DNA of 64,000 bases, from the NCBI RefSeq assembly GCF_000746825.1, contig NZ_JQIV01000006.1, positions 1,054,001 to 1,118,000 of the forward strand. Reading direction: 5' to 3'. Below, piece after piece: positions 8,733-16,447 of this stretch. Both the position numbers and the translations under genes were made by a program. Positions within the stretch are counted from its first letter, which is position 1; each line of letters starts with the position of its first letter. The DNA is from Carnobacterium inhibens subsp. inhibens DSM 13024. GTDB lineage: Bacteria; Bacillota; Bacilli; Lactobacillales; Carnobacteriaceae. The notes beneath the pieces are model-generated. The model saw only the letters and a list, made by a program, of their open reading frames with translations, had not been told where the DNA came from and did not search any database.

Positions 8733-9089
8733 TGTCACGATTCCTTCAGCTGCCGGTTGTATAGTAACTTTCTGGTCAATTGACAATCCTTCCAGCAGCC
8801 AACGTAGTTGCTGGGAAGTCAGTTGTTTGATTTCTTGTTGATCTCTCGGCCACTTCAAACGGCCATTTTCGAGTCTCTTATATAAAAGAATAAACCCGTC
8901 GCCCTCCCAATATAGGGCTTTGAACCGATCTTTTCTTCCACCGCAAAACAGGAATACGGCATCATCATAGACATTCATATCATATTCTTCCACAATTGTT
9001 GCAGCTAAACCATCAATTTGCCGGCGCATATCAGTTTTTCCACAAACGATAAATACATTCTTCACTTTAGTAAGGTCAATAATTTTCAT
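8730..9089 (-). CDS. tnpB: IS66 accessory protein TnpB
   Basis: TnpB (119 residues from ATG 9089) is the small accessory protein of IS66 elements. The family features are visible: VFIVCGKTDMRRQIDGL near the N-terminus, FLFCGGRKDRFKALYWEGDGF in the middle, and a tail of the form RLENGRLKWP. A GTG six bases upstream is possible but sits too close to the GGGG ribosome site. The start overlaps the end of tnpA by 14 bp, as usual for IS66 operons. Confidence 0.95.
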   Translation of the reverse strand: MKIIDLTKVKNVFIVCGKTDMRRQIDGLAATIVEEYDMNVYDDAVFLFCGGRKDRFKALYWEGDGFILLYKRLENGRLKWPRDQQEIKQLTSQQLRWLLEGLSIDQKVTIQPAAEGIVT

Positions 9090-9282
9090 GAGCACTCAAC
9101 CCCGATAAAAGAATATGCACTATCTCCTCTTTGATCTCTTCATAGAGAAATAACTCTGCTCGGGAGAATTTGACACGAGCCACCAATGTAGAGGGGGAAG
9201 CCTTCGGCTTAAATGACGTGGTAGATGAAGCTTTTGAATCACCGTTTAACGTCACTGGGACAACATCTTGTTTTGCTTTCAA
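9076..9282 (-). CDS. tnpA: IS66 accessory protein TnpA, short form
   Basis: The 68-residue frame overlaps tnpB and lies between it and the right terminal repeat, the position of TnpA. No ATG exists in the frame; a TTG at 9282 with a GTAGG-like site upstream is the best start, and an in-frame stop lies 12 bases above it. The product is shorter than usual TnpA (about 100-130 residues). It keeps a K-A-K-Q-D-V-V-P-V start and a C-terminal helix. Whether this is a functional short TnpA or a reduced relic is unclear. Confidence 0.6.
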   Translation of the reverse strand: MKAKQDVVPVTLNGDSKASSTTSFKPKASPSTLVARVKFSRAELFLYEEIKEEIVHILLSGLSAHENY

Positions 9283-9368
9283 AAATAAAACCTACTGTAA
9301 ACTTGAATTGTTTCAAGTTTATCAAGAGATTTTGTATTTCGGAAGATACCTTTCTATTAGGCGCTTAC

Positions 9369-9376
9369 GCTTTAAT
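9369..9376 (+). repeat. IS66 target-site duplication GCTTTAAT, right copy
   Basis: Exact match to 6966-6973. Confidence 0.92.
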
Positions 9377-9430
9377 TCCTTGCAATGGATAATGTTTCAT
9401 TTTATTGTTACCTTTATTTTTTTTTGAGCA

Positions 9431-9477
9431 ATATAGAGACATGGCTGGGACAATATTCCCCAGCCATGTCTCTATAT
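9431..9477. repeat. Perfect 19-bp hairpin downstream of ohyA
   Basis: Arms 9431-9449 and 9459-9477 are perfectly complementary around a 9-nt loop and contain GGCTGGG/CCCAGCC. It lies 51 bp after the ohyA stop but has no T run on the ohyA strand. It is therefore not a canonical terminator, though it could stabilise the ohyA 3' end. A similar GGCTGGGA hairpin lies at 43794-43825. Confidence 0.7.
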
Positions 9478-9528
9478 CTACCTACTTTTCAATGTTGTTA
9501 AATTTTATTTATTTGTATGGTTTCAATG

Positions 9529-11301
9529 CTAAAGAAGATCTGATTCTTTCAAAACATCTTCAATATACGTATTTTTGGTCTTCTTAACAAAAGTTTCTAT
9601 CAATTTCCGCTCTACAAACGGAAGCTCCGTTTTCGTAAGTTTCTTCTTATCCGTTAAATAATATACAGCATTGGCAAGTGTACGAATATCATATGCAGAA
9701 TCAAAAACTTCAGGAACACCACGTTCAATATTTAATAATTGATAAACAGCCTCCATAGCTGTTCTGACAGAATATTCAGTAGTAAATACTGTATCACGTT
9801 CTGTTTCTGCAAAGTTTCCAATGAATGCCAAGTTTTTTGATCCGTTTGGAATTACTAAAGGACGATCTCCTGGTGCTCTTAACATAAAGTATGAAGTAAT
9901 ATAGGGCATATAAACTGGAATTACTGTACAAGAAGTTTCAGATAACACTTGAATATCTTCTTCTGGTACACCAAGATGATACATTAATTCTTGAACAATT
10001 TCTTGACCGGAACATTGTTCGATTGGTTTTTTTATATAATTTCCTGGTTTATTTGATAACAAGCCATAGACCCACATTATTGTTTGTTGATCATTTTGTC
10101 CTTTAAAATGTGGTTGACGGTGTATTGCAAAGCTCATTAACCAGTTTGAATCCTTAATAGTGATTATGCCACCGGTAACGACTTTTCCTGTCCGCAATTT
10201 TCTCTTCGTTAATCGTGAAATATAGGGTTCAATATCGAAGTTTTCCCAAGTTACTGTTGCTGAAATATACCAACTTTCAGCTGGAAGATTTTCATAGAAT
10301 ACTTCTGGATGTCCAAATTCTGAAGATTGTTTAGCTAAGTTTTTCCAAAGATTCCAGCTTCCGCCTAATTCATGAGTTATTGGTGCAGGTGTATTATGGT
10401 CTCCTTGAGTGGAACTTTCTGTGATTGATCCATTTGTAACAAAAACAAGATCGTTTTCAGATAAGGAAATTTCTTGTGTTTTTTCTTCCTTTGTTAACAA
10501 AATAGTGCGCGCAACTTTGGTTTCGTGATCAATATCAACCTGAATATTATTAATTTTTGTTTCATATTGGAAGTCGACGTCTTGATCTTTTAAGAACGTG
10601 ATTAAAGGTTTAACTAATGACTCATATTGATTATAACGAGTGAACTTTAATGCAGAAAAATCAGGTAATCCTTTAATATGATGAATAAAGCGCATTACGT
10701 AGCGCCTCATCTCGATTGCAGAATGCCATTTTTCAAAAGCGAACATTGTACACCAATATAACCAGAAATTTGATTCAAAAAATTCATCGCCAAAGACATC
10801 TTCAATTTTTTTGCCAATCAATTGATTTTCAGAAGTCATGAATAATTCAACTAACTCTTTTTGTGCTTTTTTTGATAACGTAAATTGACCATCATCATCT
10901 GCCCGTTCTCCGCGATTATGGATAATTCGACAGTTAGAAGAGTTGGGATCATCATGATCTAGCCAATAAAATTCATCTAAAACGGATGCATCTTCCACTT
11001 CAAGTGAAGGAACAGAACGAAAAAGATCCCACAAACACTCAAAATGATTTTCCATTTCACGTCCTCCGCGAGTAACAAAACCATCATGTGGAATAAAGGT
11101 TCCATCTAATGAACCACCTGAAAGGGATAGTTCCTCAAAAATGTGAATACGTTTACCTTCCATATGACCATCTCGAATCAAGAAAACAGCCGCTGCTAAA
11201 CCTGCCAACCCAGCACCGACGATATAAGCGCTTTTTTCTTCGATACCATCTGGCTTACGACTTTTTGCAAATGCTTCATAATTCCCGTTTGTATGTCTCA
11301 T
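9529..11301 (-). CDS. ohyA: Oleate hydratase (MCRA family, FAD-binding)
   Basis: The 590-residue protein is a full-length oleate hydratase, the FAD enzyme that adds water to the cis-9 double bond of oleic and related acids to give 10-hydroxy fatty acids. The dinucleotide-binding motif GAGLAGLAA is at 29-37, followed by [13 protein letters not shown] near 56-68. The family stretch [16 protein letters not shown] lies about 78-93. The enzyme is thought to detoxify unsaturated fatty acids at the membrane face. A strong AGGAGGG site precedes the ATG and a promoter is visible at 11335-11363. It stands alone on the minus strand, bracketed by insertion-sequence ends, which suggests acquisition by transposition. 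Confidence 0.95.
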   Translation of the reverse strand: MRHTNGNYEAFAKSRKPDGIEEKSAYIVGAGLAGLAAAVFLIRDGHMEGKRIHIFEELSLSGGSLDGTFIPHDGFVTRGGREMENHFECLWDLFRSVPSLEVEDASVLDEFYWLDHDDPNSSNCRIIHNRGERADDDGQFTLSKKAQKELVELFMTSENQLIGKKIEDVFGDEFFESNFWLYWCTMFAFEKWHSAIEMRRYVMRFIHHIKGLPDFSALKFTRYNQYESLVKPLITFLKDQDVDFQYETKINNIQVDIDHETKVARTILLTKEEKTQEISLSENDLVFVTNGSITESSTQGDHNTPAPITHELGGSWNLWKNLAKQSSEFGHPEVFYENLPAESWYISATVTWENFDIEPYISRLTKRKLRTGKVVTGGIITIKDSNWLMSFAIHRQPHFKGQNDQQTIMWVYGLLSNKPGNYIKKPIEQCSGQEIVQELMYHLGVPEEDIQVLSETSCTVIPVYMPYITSYFMLRAPGDRPLVIPNGSKNLAFIGNFAETERDTVFTTEYSVRTAMEAVYQLLNIERGVPEVFDSAYDIRTLANAVYYLTDKKKLTKTELPFVERKLIETFVKKTKNTYIEDVLKESDLL

Positions 11302-11334
11302 TGTCTATTCCCTCCTATATTTTTAAACATCTTA

Positions 11335-11363
11335 AGGTTATTCCTATTGTGGTTTTATGTCAA
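11335..11363 (-). promoter_or_regulatory. Probable promoter of ohyA
   Basis: On the minus strand, TTGACA (11358-11363) is 17 bp from a weak TAACCT (11335-11340). The ATG follows about 35 bp downstream. Confidence 0.5.
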
Positions 11364-11474
11364 ACAATACGCTGATCCTGGGACAGAAAACAACTAAAAA
11401 ACAATCATACTCATTTGAATGCTTTTTAAAAAAGAAATATCTTTGGTATAATTAATAATAAGTAACGACAAATA

Positions 11475-11675
11475 CAATATTAGGCTGGGGAATCCTGGTA
11501 AATTATGGTGAACAATAGTTTCTCAAGCTATGGATTGTGAATCCCTTTTGGTATAATCGGTTCCTAACAAACAACTCCCGTTTTTGTTGTTTTTTTCCTC
11601 GAATCTAGTAGACAAAAAAGTCAGAGTTGTTTGTACTTTTATGTCTTCTATTACTTAAAAAGTTGTAAAGTGGGG
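11475..11675 (-). pseudogene. Decayed left end of an IS4-like element (leader, TIR and first ~28 codons)
   Basis: Read on the minus strand from 11675, this matches the IS at 5425 in order. First comes a 16-bp end (11660-11675, two mismatches to the 5425 end). Next comes a leader with the conserved blocks ACAAACAACTC and GGGAGTTGTTTGTTA. Then come codons giving RNRLYQKGFTIHSLRNYCSP against MKPLYQNGQTIKSLKTYFSP. The start ATG has become AGG, a stop replaces the tyrosine after SP, and similarity fades after the QP pair near 11475. No right-hand end of this copy was found in the 170 bp up to ohyA, so it was lost by deletion. Confidence 0.75.
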
Positions 11676-11684
11676 TTATTGTAA
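11676..11684 (+). repeat. 9-bp direct repeat TTATTGTAA, right copy
   Basis: Immediately follows the outer end of the decayed IS and is identical to 5416-5424. The remaining intergenic sequence (11685-11782) holds nothing I recognise. Confidence 0.6.
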
Positions 11685-11782
11685 TTCAAGTATTTACAAA
11701 TAGCCAAACAAAAATACAGTCTAATTTGCGAAGAAAACGTTTGTGGGGTTTATTTCTAACCTGCACATTAAAAAGTAATCGT

Positions 11783-11814
11783 AAAAAAGGGTCTAGACTT
11801 TTTCTCTAAACCCT
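11783..11814 (-). terminator. Rho-independent terminator after the NAD(P)-binding protein gene
   Basis: On the minus strand AGGGTTTAGA (11805-11814) pairs with TCTAGACCCT (11788-11797), followed by a T run. Confidence 0.8.
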
Positions 11815-11844
11815 AAATAATCGATTGATTTGATTAATATTTTT

Positions 11845-12483
11845 TTATTCACTACATACTGTGATTCGTTGATGAATAAATTGTTGATTTTCAATTTCAT
11901 CTACTAATGCAAGGGCAAAATCGGCATAACTGATTTCACTTTCCCCACTACTATTGACCAATAAACGATCCTGTCCAAGTTGATAACTCCCTGTCCGTTT
12001 TCCTTCAGGATTAAAAAAAGCTGAAGGACTGATATAAGTCCAATTGACACTTTCTGCCAGCTGCAGTTGTTCAAAGGCTTTTGCCATATTTAAAGCTGTA
12101 GGTTTAGCAGCTTCAGGAAAATCCGGAGTGTCCATCAAACGTGTTGTCATTTTGTCGTCCACAAATAAACTTCCTGCTCCACCAACAACAACTAGACGAG
12201 GCACTTCATATCCTTGTAACAAAGACACTAGATACGCTAAACTCGTTTGATGCAAGGTTTCTTTTCCTGGTGGCGCATTGAATGCATCAACTACTACATC
12301 TAAATCTTTTATGTCTTCATATGTCAAATTGTATAGATCTTTTTCAATGAAATGATTCCCCTGTTGGTCTACTAATTTTGAAGCATTTCGTACTAGTGGA
12401 ATAACATCATGTCCTCTCATTAAAGCCTCTGCAGAAATTTTTGAGCCTGCTTTACCTGTTGCTCCGACAATTCCAATTTTCAT
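11845..12483 (-). CDS. NAD(P)-binding Rossmann-fold protein (NmrA/SDR-a5-like)
   Basis: The 212-residue protein begins with the glycine-rich GATGKAGSK motif (7-15) of atypical short-chain dehydrogenases that resemble NmrA and YwnB/flavin reductase. VVVGGAGSLF near 99-108 and WTYISPSAFFNPEG near 148-161 are typical of this subgroup. No YxxxK catalytic pair is evident, so it may sense or use NAD(P)H without being a classical dehydrogenase. It lies between pta and the IS island, with its own terminator, and is probably a single-gene unit. The substrate is unknown. Confidence 0.8.
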   Translation of the reverse strand: MKIGIVGATGKAGSKISAEALMRGHDVIPLVRNASKLVDQQGNHFIEKDLYNLTYEDIKDLDVVVDAFNAPPGKETLHQTSLAYLVSLLQGYEVPRLVVVGGAGSLFVDDKMTTRLMDTPDFPEAAKPTALNMAKAFEQLQLAESVNWTYISPSAFFNPEGKRTGSYQLGQDRLLVNSSGESEISYADFALALVDEIENQQFIHQRITVCSE

Positions 12484-12572
12484 GTGGTTTCCTCCTTTTT
12501 AGTCTTCACCCTTTTTTCATTATAATGAGTACACCTTCAAATGAGCAACTATTCTAAACTTTACTTAAACAA

Positions 12573-12600
12573 AAAAGCTGACTCATGTGAGTCGGCTTTT
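12573..12600 (-). terminator. Rho-independent terminator after pta
   Basis: AAAAGCCGACTCA / TGAGTCAGCTTTT hairpin with a T run on the minus strand. Confidence 0.88.
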
Positions 12601-12610
12601 AAGAACAATC

Positions 12611-13591
12611 TTAATTCATTAACGTTTGGTTTGCTGTAATAATCGCTAATTTGTAAACATCTTCTTCGTTACAACCACGAGATAAATCTGAGATTGGTTT
12701 GTTTAGACCTTGTAAGATAGGTCCGATTGCTTCAAAGTTACCAAAACGTTGCGCAATTTTGTAACCAATGTTTCCTGATTGCAATTCTGGGAATACAAAT
12801 ACACTTGCTTGTCCAGCAACTTTTGAATCTGGAGCTTTTTGTTCAGCAACAGAAGCTACAAATGCAGCATCAAATTGCATTTCACCATCGATATCGTATT
12901 GAGGAGCAAGTTCTTGAGCAATCTTAGTTGCTTCTGCTACTTTAGTTGCTTCTTCAGCAACTGCTGATCCTTTAGTTGAAAAGCTTAACATAGCAACTTT
13001 TGGTTCAATGCCAAACATTTCAGCAGTTTTAGCACTTTCTACAGCGATTTCAGCTAATTCTTGAGCATTTGGATTTACATTGATAGCACAATCTGAGAAC
13101 AAGTATTTTTCTTGTCCACGTCCACGCATCATGATAAATGCTCCACTTGTACGGCTAACGCCTGGTTTAGTTTTAATAATTTGTAATGCAGGACGAACCG
13201 TGTCTCCTGTTGAGTGGATTGCTCCACTTACCAAACCATCAACTAGTCCCATGTATGTTAACATTGTACCAAAGTAATTTTCATCTTTTAATAATTGAAT
13301 CGCTTTTTCTTCAGTAACTTTTCCTTTACGGCGTTCTACAAAAGAAGCAACCATTTCATCTAATTTATCATAATTAGATGGATCAATGATTTCAATATTT
13401 TCTACATCAAAACCACGATTTTTTGCAGCTTCTTTAACGGATTCAGGATTTCCGATCAATACTGGTTGAATCAAATCTTCAGATGCCAAACGAACTACAG
13501 CACCAAGAATACGAGGTTCAGAACCTTCCGGAAATACAATACGTACTTTTCTACCTTTAATTTTTTCTGATAAACTTTCAATTAGTTCCAC
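12611..13591 (-). CDS. pta: Phosphate acetyltransferase
   Basis: Pta interconverts acetyl-CoA and acetyl phosphate, feeding acetate kinase for ATP in heterofermentative or mixed-acid metabolism. From the GTG at 13591 the protein is 326 residues, the normal length. A GGAGG site lies 8 nt upstream (13600-13604), and the longer frame to 13636 would add an atypical hydrophobic lead. Conserved stretches include RIVFPEGSEPR near the start, GSAVAEEATKVAEATK and VFPELQSGNIGYK in the second half. Its neighbour ung upstream on the same strand is a common arrangement in Lactobacillales. Confidence 0.95.
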   Translation of the reverse strand: MELIESLSEKIKGRKVRIVFPEGSEPRILGAVVRLASEDLIQPVLIGNPESVKEAAKNRGFDVENIEIIDPSNYDKLDEMVASFVERRKGKVTEEKAIQLLKDENYFGTMLTYMGLVDGLVSGAIHSTGDTVRPALQIIKTKPGVSRTSGAFIMMRGRGQEKYLFSDCAINVNPNAQELAEIAVESAKTAEMFGIEPKVAMLSFSTKGSAVAEEATKVAEATKIAQELAPQYDIDGEMQFDAAFVASVAEQKAPDSKVAGQASVFVFPELQSGNIGYKIAQRFGNFEAIGPILQGLNKPISDLSRGCNEEDVYKLAIITANQTLMN

Positions 13592-13692
13592 ACTAACGAC
13601 CTCCACAATTTGTGATTTAACATACAACTTTATCATACTATTATTTGCTTAAAAATGACAGCCTTTTGAGGTTCAAATCCTACAAGTATTAC

Positions 13693-14376
13693 TTATTGAA
13701 CTGACTCAGGCAACTGCCAGTTTATAGGTTCTTCACCAAATCTAATCAAGGCTTCATTTGTCTTAGAAAAAGGTTTTGATCCGAAAAAGCCTCGGTAAGC
13801 AGATAACGGGCTAGGATGAACTGAGGTCAACACAACATGTTTTGTTTCATCAATCAAAGCTCTCTTTTTAATTGAAGGACTCCCCCATAAAATAAATACC
13901 ATAGGTTTATCTCGATCGCTCAATTTTTTAATAACAGCGTCTGTCAACTCTTCCCAGCCTTTGCCTTTATGTGAATGAGCCTGGCCTTTACGAACAGTTA
14001 AAACTGTGTTCAACAATAAAACCCCTTGTTTAGCCCACGATTCTAAATAACCATGATTAACAGGTTTAATCCCAAGATCACTTTGCAGTTCTTTATAAAT
14101 ATTGGCTAATGATGGAGGGATTTTTACATTTGGCAATACAGAAAAACTTAAGCCATGTGCTTGATTTGGTCCATGATAAGGATCTTGTCCCAGAATAACC
14201 ACTTTTACTTCATTATAAGGTGTCCATTCAAAAGCTTGCCAGATATGATGCATCTCAGGATAAACCGTTGTTTCTTGATAGTCATGTACAAGAAATGCTT
14301 TCAATGATTGATAAGACGGTGTATTCATTTGTTCGTTCAAAATAGGCAGCCAGTCGTTTTTTACTGGTAATGTCAA
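13693..14376 (-). CDS. ung: Uracil-DNA glycosylase (family 1)
   Basis: Ung removes uracil from DNA at the start of base-excision repair. The 227-residue protein has the family 1 water-activating loop GQDPYHGP with catalytic D65, the stretch GVLLLNTVLTVRKGQAHSH, and the C-terminal HPSPLSAYRGFFG with H187. It lies about 100 bp upstream of pta on the same strand. The length and motifs are complete. Confidence 0.97.
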   Translation of the reverse strand: MTLPVKNDWLPILNEQMNTPSYQSLKAFLVHDYQETTVYPEMHHIWQAFEWTPYNEVKVVILGQDPYHGPNQAHGLSFSVLPNVKIPPSLANIYKELQSDLGIKPVNHGYLESWAKQGVLLLNTVLTVRKGQAHSHKGKGWEELTDAVIKKLSDRDKPMVFILWGSPSIKKRALIDETKHVVLTSVHPSPLSAYRGFFGSKPFSKTNEALIRFGEEPINWQLPESVQ

Positions 14377-14569
14377 TACAATTCCTCCTTGTTTATCTTA
14401 ACTTCTCTTCTATCCTACAAGATTTATTATTTTCTCACAAGCGATAGTGTTGACCCTTTTTAGCTACATTCCATTTATGATAAATGAGAGTGAAAAAAGC
14501 ATTATGCGTTTATTTTTTTTATTTTAATGGTAGACTTAGTAATACAAAGAATCTTGGGAGGAACCAAAA

Positions 14570-15481
14570 ATGATAGAGCTTATTGTATCTGATATGGATG
14601 GGACACTACTAAATGAAAAAATGAAAGTTTCTGAGACAAATGCTAAAGCCATAAAAGCGGCTATTGATAAAGGTATCCACTTTATGGTTGCCACCGGAAG
14701 AGGATTTACTGAAGCACAACCTTTGCTTCAAGAAGTAGGCATCAATTGTTCGTTCATTACTTTAAATGGCGCTCAAGTCTACAATGAAGAAGGCAAAGTT
14801 ATCCAAAATATTGGTATCGATAAAAAAACAGTCCATGAAGTGGTTGCTGAAATAAAGAAAAGAAACCTTTATTGTGAGATGACCACATCTAATGGAATCT
14901 ATTCTGATAATAAAGCGAAACGTATTGAATCTGTTGCTTCTTTACTATATGAAACAAATCCAGACACTACTTATAAAATGGCTGTCGTTTTAGCAGCTGC
15001 CCGTTTAGAAATAATGAACATCAATTATGTTGAGGATTATGAACAACTTGTACACGATGACTCGATTGAAGTTTTAAAGATTATCGCTTTTAGTGATGAT
15101 GGTCGCAAAGTGCTTGGCCCTCTTACAAAAGAACTTGAAAAAACTGGAAATCTTGCTATCACAGCATCTTTTGTTAATAACATTGAAATCAACAATATAA
15201 ATGCTCAAAAAGGGATCGCCCTTGAAGCTGCTGCAAAAAAACTGAATATTCCACTTGAAAATATTATGACACTTGGAGATAATTTCAATGATGTTTCTAT
15301 GCTAGAAGTTGCTGGATACAGCTTTGCTATGGAAAATGCAGAGGAAGAAGTCAAAACCTATGCTAAATACCGTACTACCAGCAATAATGCTAGTGGTGTT
15401 GCACATGCAATATCCCTTGCTTTAAATGACAATTTAGAATCCGCACGAGCTCCAGAGATTTTGAAAAGTGCTGAAGAATAG
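14570..15481 (+). CDS. Cof-type HAD-superfamily phosphatase
   Basis: The 303-residue protein is a Cof/YidA-like (HAD IIB) phosphatase. Motif I is DMDGTLL with nucleophile D8 and acid D10, motif II lies around TLNGAQVY, and motif IV is GDNFNDVSML near 236-245. Family members dephosphorylate sugar phosphates, FMN or PLP; the substrate cannot be told from sequence. A GGGAGG ribosome site precedes the ATG. It is transcribed as a single gene or with the small YvrJ-like gene about 100 bp downstream. Confidence 0.9.
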   Translation: MIELIVSDMDGTLLNEKMKVSETNAKAIKAAIDKGIHFMVATGRGFTEAQPLLQEVGINCSFITLNGAQVYNEEGKVIQNIGIDKKTVHEVVAEIKKRNLYCEMTTSNGIYSDNKAKRIESVASLLYETNPDTTYKMAVVLAAARLEIMNINYVEDYEQLVHDDSIEVLKIIAFSDDGRKVLGPLTKELEKTGNLAITASFVNNIEINNINAQKGIALEAAAKKLNIPLENIMTLGDNFNDVSMLEVAGYSFAMENAEEEVKTYAKYRTTSNNASGVAHAISLALNDNLESARAPEILKSAEE

Positions 15482-15582
15482 AATAAACTGGCAAGCAGAG
15501 TAACAATCTTACTTTCCTTTTCGTTGTTATGTATAGGTAAATGATTTGTTTACCTATCTACTAAGTGAAGGGAGAAAACATC

Positions 15583-15747
15583 ATGGATGCAAGTACACAA
15601 TGGCTATCCGCAGTAATGGAAATTATCGGTAATGTAGGTTTTCCCATCTTTATCGCATTATTTCTGCTTCAGCGTATGGAAACAAAACTTGATGACGTGG
15701 TAAAAGCTCTAAACGAACTCAGCCAAGTGATCAAATCAGCTGCATAA
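15583..15747 (+). CDS. YvrJ-family small membrane protein
   Basis: The 54-residue protein begins MDASTQWLSAVMEIIGNVGF and has one predicted membrane helix (about 13-29), then a short amphipathic helix with LLQRMETKLDDVV. This is the layout of YvrJ-family peptides found next to bacteriocin or regulatory genes in Firmicutes. The ATG at 15583 is preceded by AAGGGAG (15568-15574); the upstream GTG is part of the ribosome-site region. Its function is unknown, and here it stands alone with its own terminator. Confidence 0.75.
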   Translation: MDASTQWLSAVMEIIGNVGFPIFIALFLLQRMETKLDDVVKALNELSQVIKSAA

Positions 15748-15782
15748 AGAAAAACCGCCTCTAGTTTGGCGGTTTTTCTTTA
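15747..15782 (+). terminator. Rho-independent terminator after the YvrJ-like gene
   Basis: AAGAAAAACCGCC (15747-15759) pairs with GGCGGTTTTTCTT (15768-15780). Confidence 0.9.
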
Positions 15783-15871
15783 TGCAATTTTATATTTTAT
15801 TTTAGCTTCATTTTTGATATACTAAAAATAGATATGTATACGCTTAATCCACTATTAGAGGAGCGTTTAAT

Positions 15872-16390
15872 ATGGTAGTTCTTTATATGAAGCAAGAATA
15901 TGTTTCAAAGCAAGAAAAGATTCTTGTCAAAGATGAATATGGTAAAGACCTGTACCTTATTACAGGAAAATGGGGCAGAGTTGGAGACCGAATATCTTTA
16001 TATAGCATGGATGGCTCTTTGCTTATAGAAGTTAAACAAACCGTATTGTCACTATTGCCTAAATTCGACATTTATATCCAAGGTAAAAAATATGGCTCTA
16101 TTACAAAGCATCGCAACTTGGCTGGCTTGTATTTTAAGGTTACTCCATTAAATTGGCTAGTAACAGGTGATTTCTATAATCATTACTATACGGCGTACTG
16201 TAAAGAACAACTGATCATGGAACTAAACAAAGCCTATACTTCAGCAGGAGATTATTACACGCTATTCGTACCTGAAATTCAACACGCCCCCCTTTGCCTC
16301 TGCATTGCTTTGATTGTTGACAACCTTACCTTAACACGCTTACCCGAGCTGAAAAAGAAAAAAACAAGTCGTGCTATTCAATTGATTTAA
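15872..16390 (+). CDS. LURP-one-related / Tubby C-like (YxjI-type) protein
   Basis: The 172-residue protein looks like the bacterial YxjI/LURP-one family. The first 110 residues show alternating beta-strands with the family-like phrases YMKQEYVSKQEKILVKDE, YLITGKWGRVGDRISLY and FKVTPLNWLVTGDF. The last third is more hydrophobic and ends in a lysine-rich tail. Such proteins form a tubby-like barrel that may bind membrane phospholipid; a function here is not known. A GAGGAG site precedes the first ATG; a second ATG five codons in is possible. Confidence 0.65.
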   Translation: MVVLYMKQEYVSKQEKILVKDEYGKDLYLITGKWGRVGDRISLYSMDGSLLIEVKQTVLSLLPKFDIYIQGKKYGSITKHRNLAGLYFKVTPLNWLVTGDFYNHYYTAYCKEQLIMELNKAYTSAGDYYTLFVPEIQHAPLCLCIALIVDNLTLTRLPELKKKKTSRAIQLI

Positions 16391-16396
16391 CTACTA

Positions 16397-16447
16397 AAAG
16401 AAGCATTAATCAGATTTTGATACAATCGATTAATGCTTCTTTTTTTA
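16397..16447. terminator. Bidirectional terminator
   Basis: AGAAGCATTAATC (16399-16411) pairs perfectly with GATTAATGCTTCT (16428-16440), with T and A runs. It lies between convergent genes. Confidence 0.9.

Larger units (their letters stand above)
6974..9368 (-). mobile_element. IS66-family insertion sequence with 8-bp target duplication
   Basis: The 25-bp terminal inverted repeats lie at 6974-6998 and 9344-9368 (outermost GTAAGCGCCTAATAGAAAGG, one mismatch inside). The 8-bp direct repeat GCTTTAAT flanks them exactly at 6966-6973 and 9369-9376, the duplication length expected for IS66. The element is 2395 bp and encodes tnpA, tnpB and tnpC on the minus strand. A clean duplication and high terminal-repeat identity suggest a recent insertion into non-coding DNA between the IS4-like element and ohyA. 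Confidence 0.93.
5416..11684. mobile_element. Putative composite-transposon footprint carrying ohyA
   Basis: An intact IS4-like element (5425-6896, plus orientation) and a decayed left end of a related element (about 11475-11675, minus orientation) bracket ohyA in inverted orientation. The two outermost IS ends are each directly followed by the same 9-mer TTATTGTAA (5416-5424 and 11676-11684). The inner right end of the intact copy is followed by a different sequence (taaagttaa). That pattern fits one transposition event of the whole unit, followed by decay of the right-hand IS and insertion of an IS66 element. Without the IS66 and its duplication the unit would be about 3.85 kb. This is an inference from ends and flanks; mobility today is unlikely, because the right IS is destroyed. 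Confidence 0.55.

Noticed and set aside
9405..9587. 60-codon ORF after the IS66 element
   Set aside because: It runs through a perfect hairpin and into the antisense of ohyA; no start signal.
11735..11750. GAAAACGTTTGTG as a CcpA cre site
   Set aside because: It lacks the TG at the left and the CA at the right of the consensus.
12044..12250. Plus-strand ORF opposite the SDR gene
   Set aside because: Shadow of a real gene; composition mirrors the other strand.
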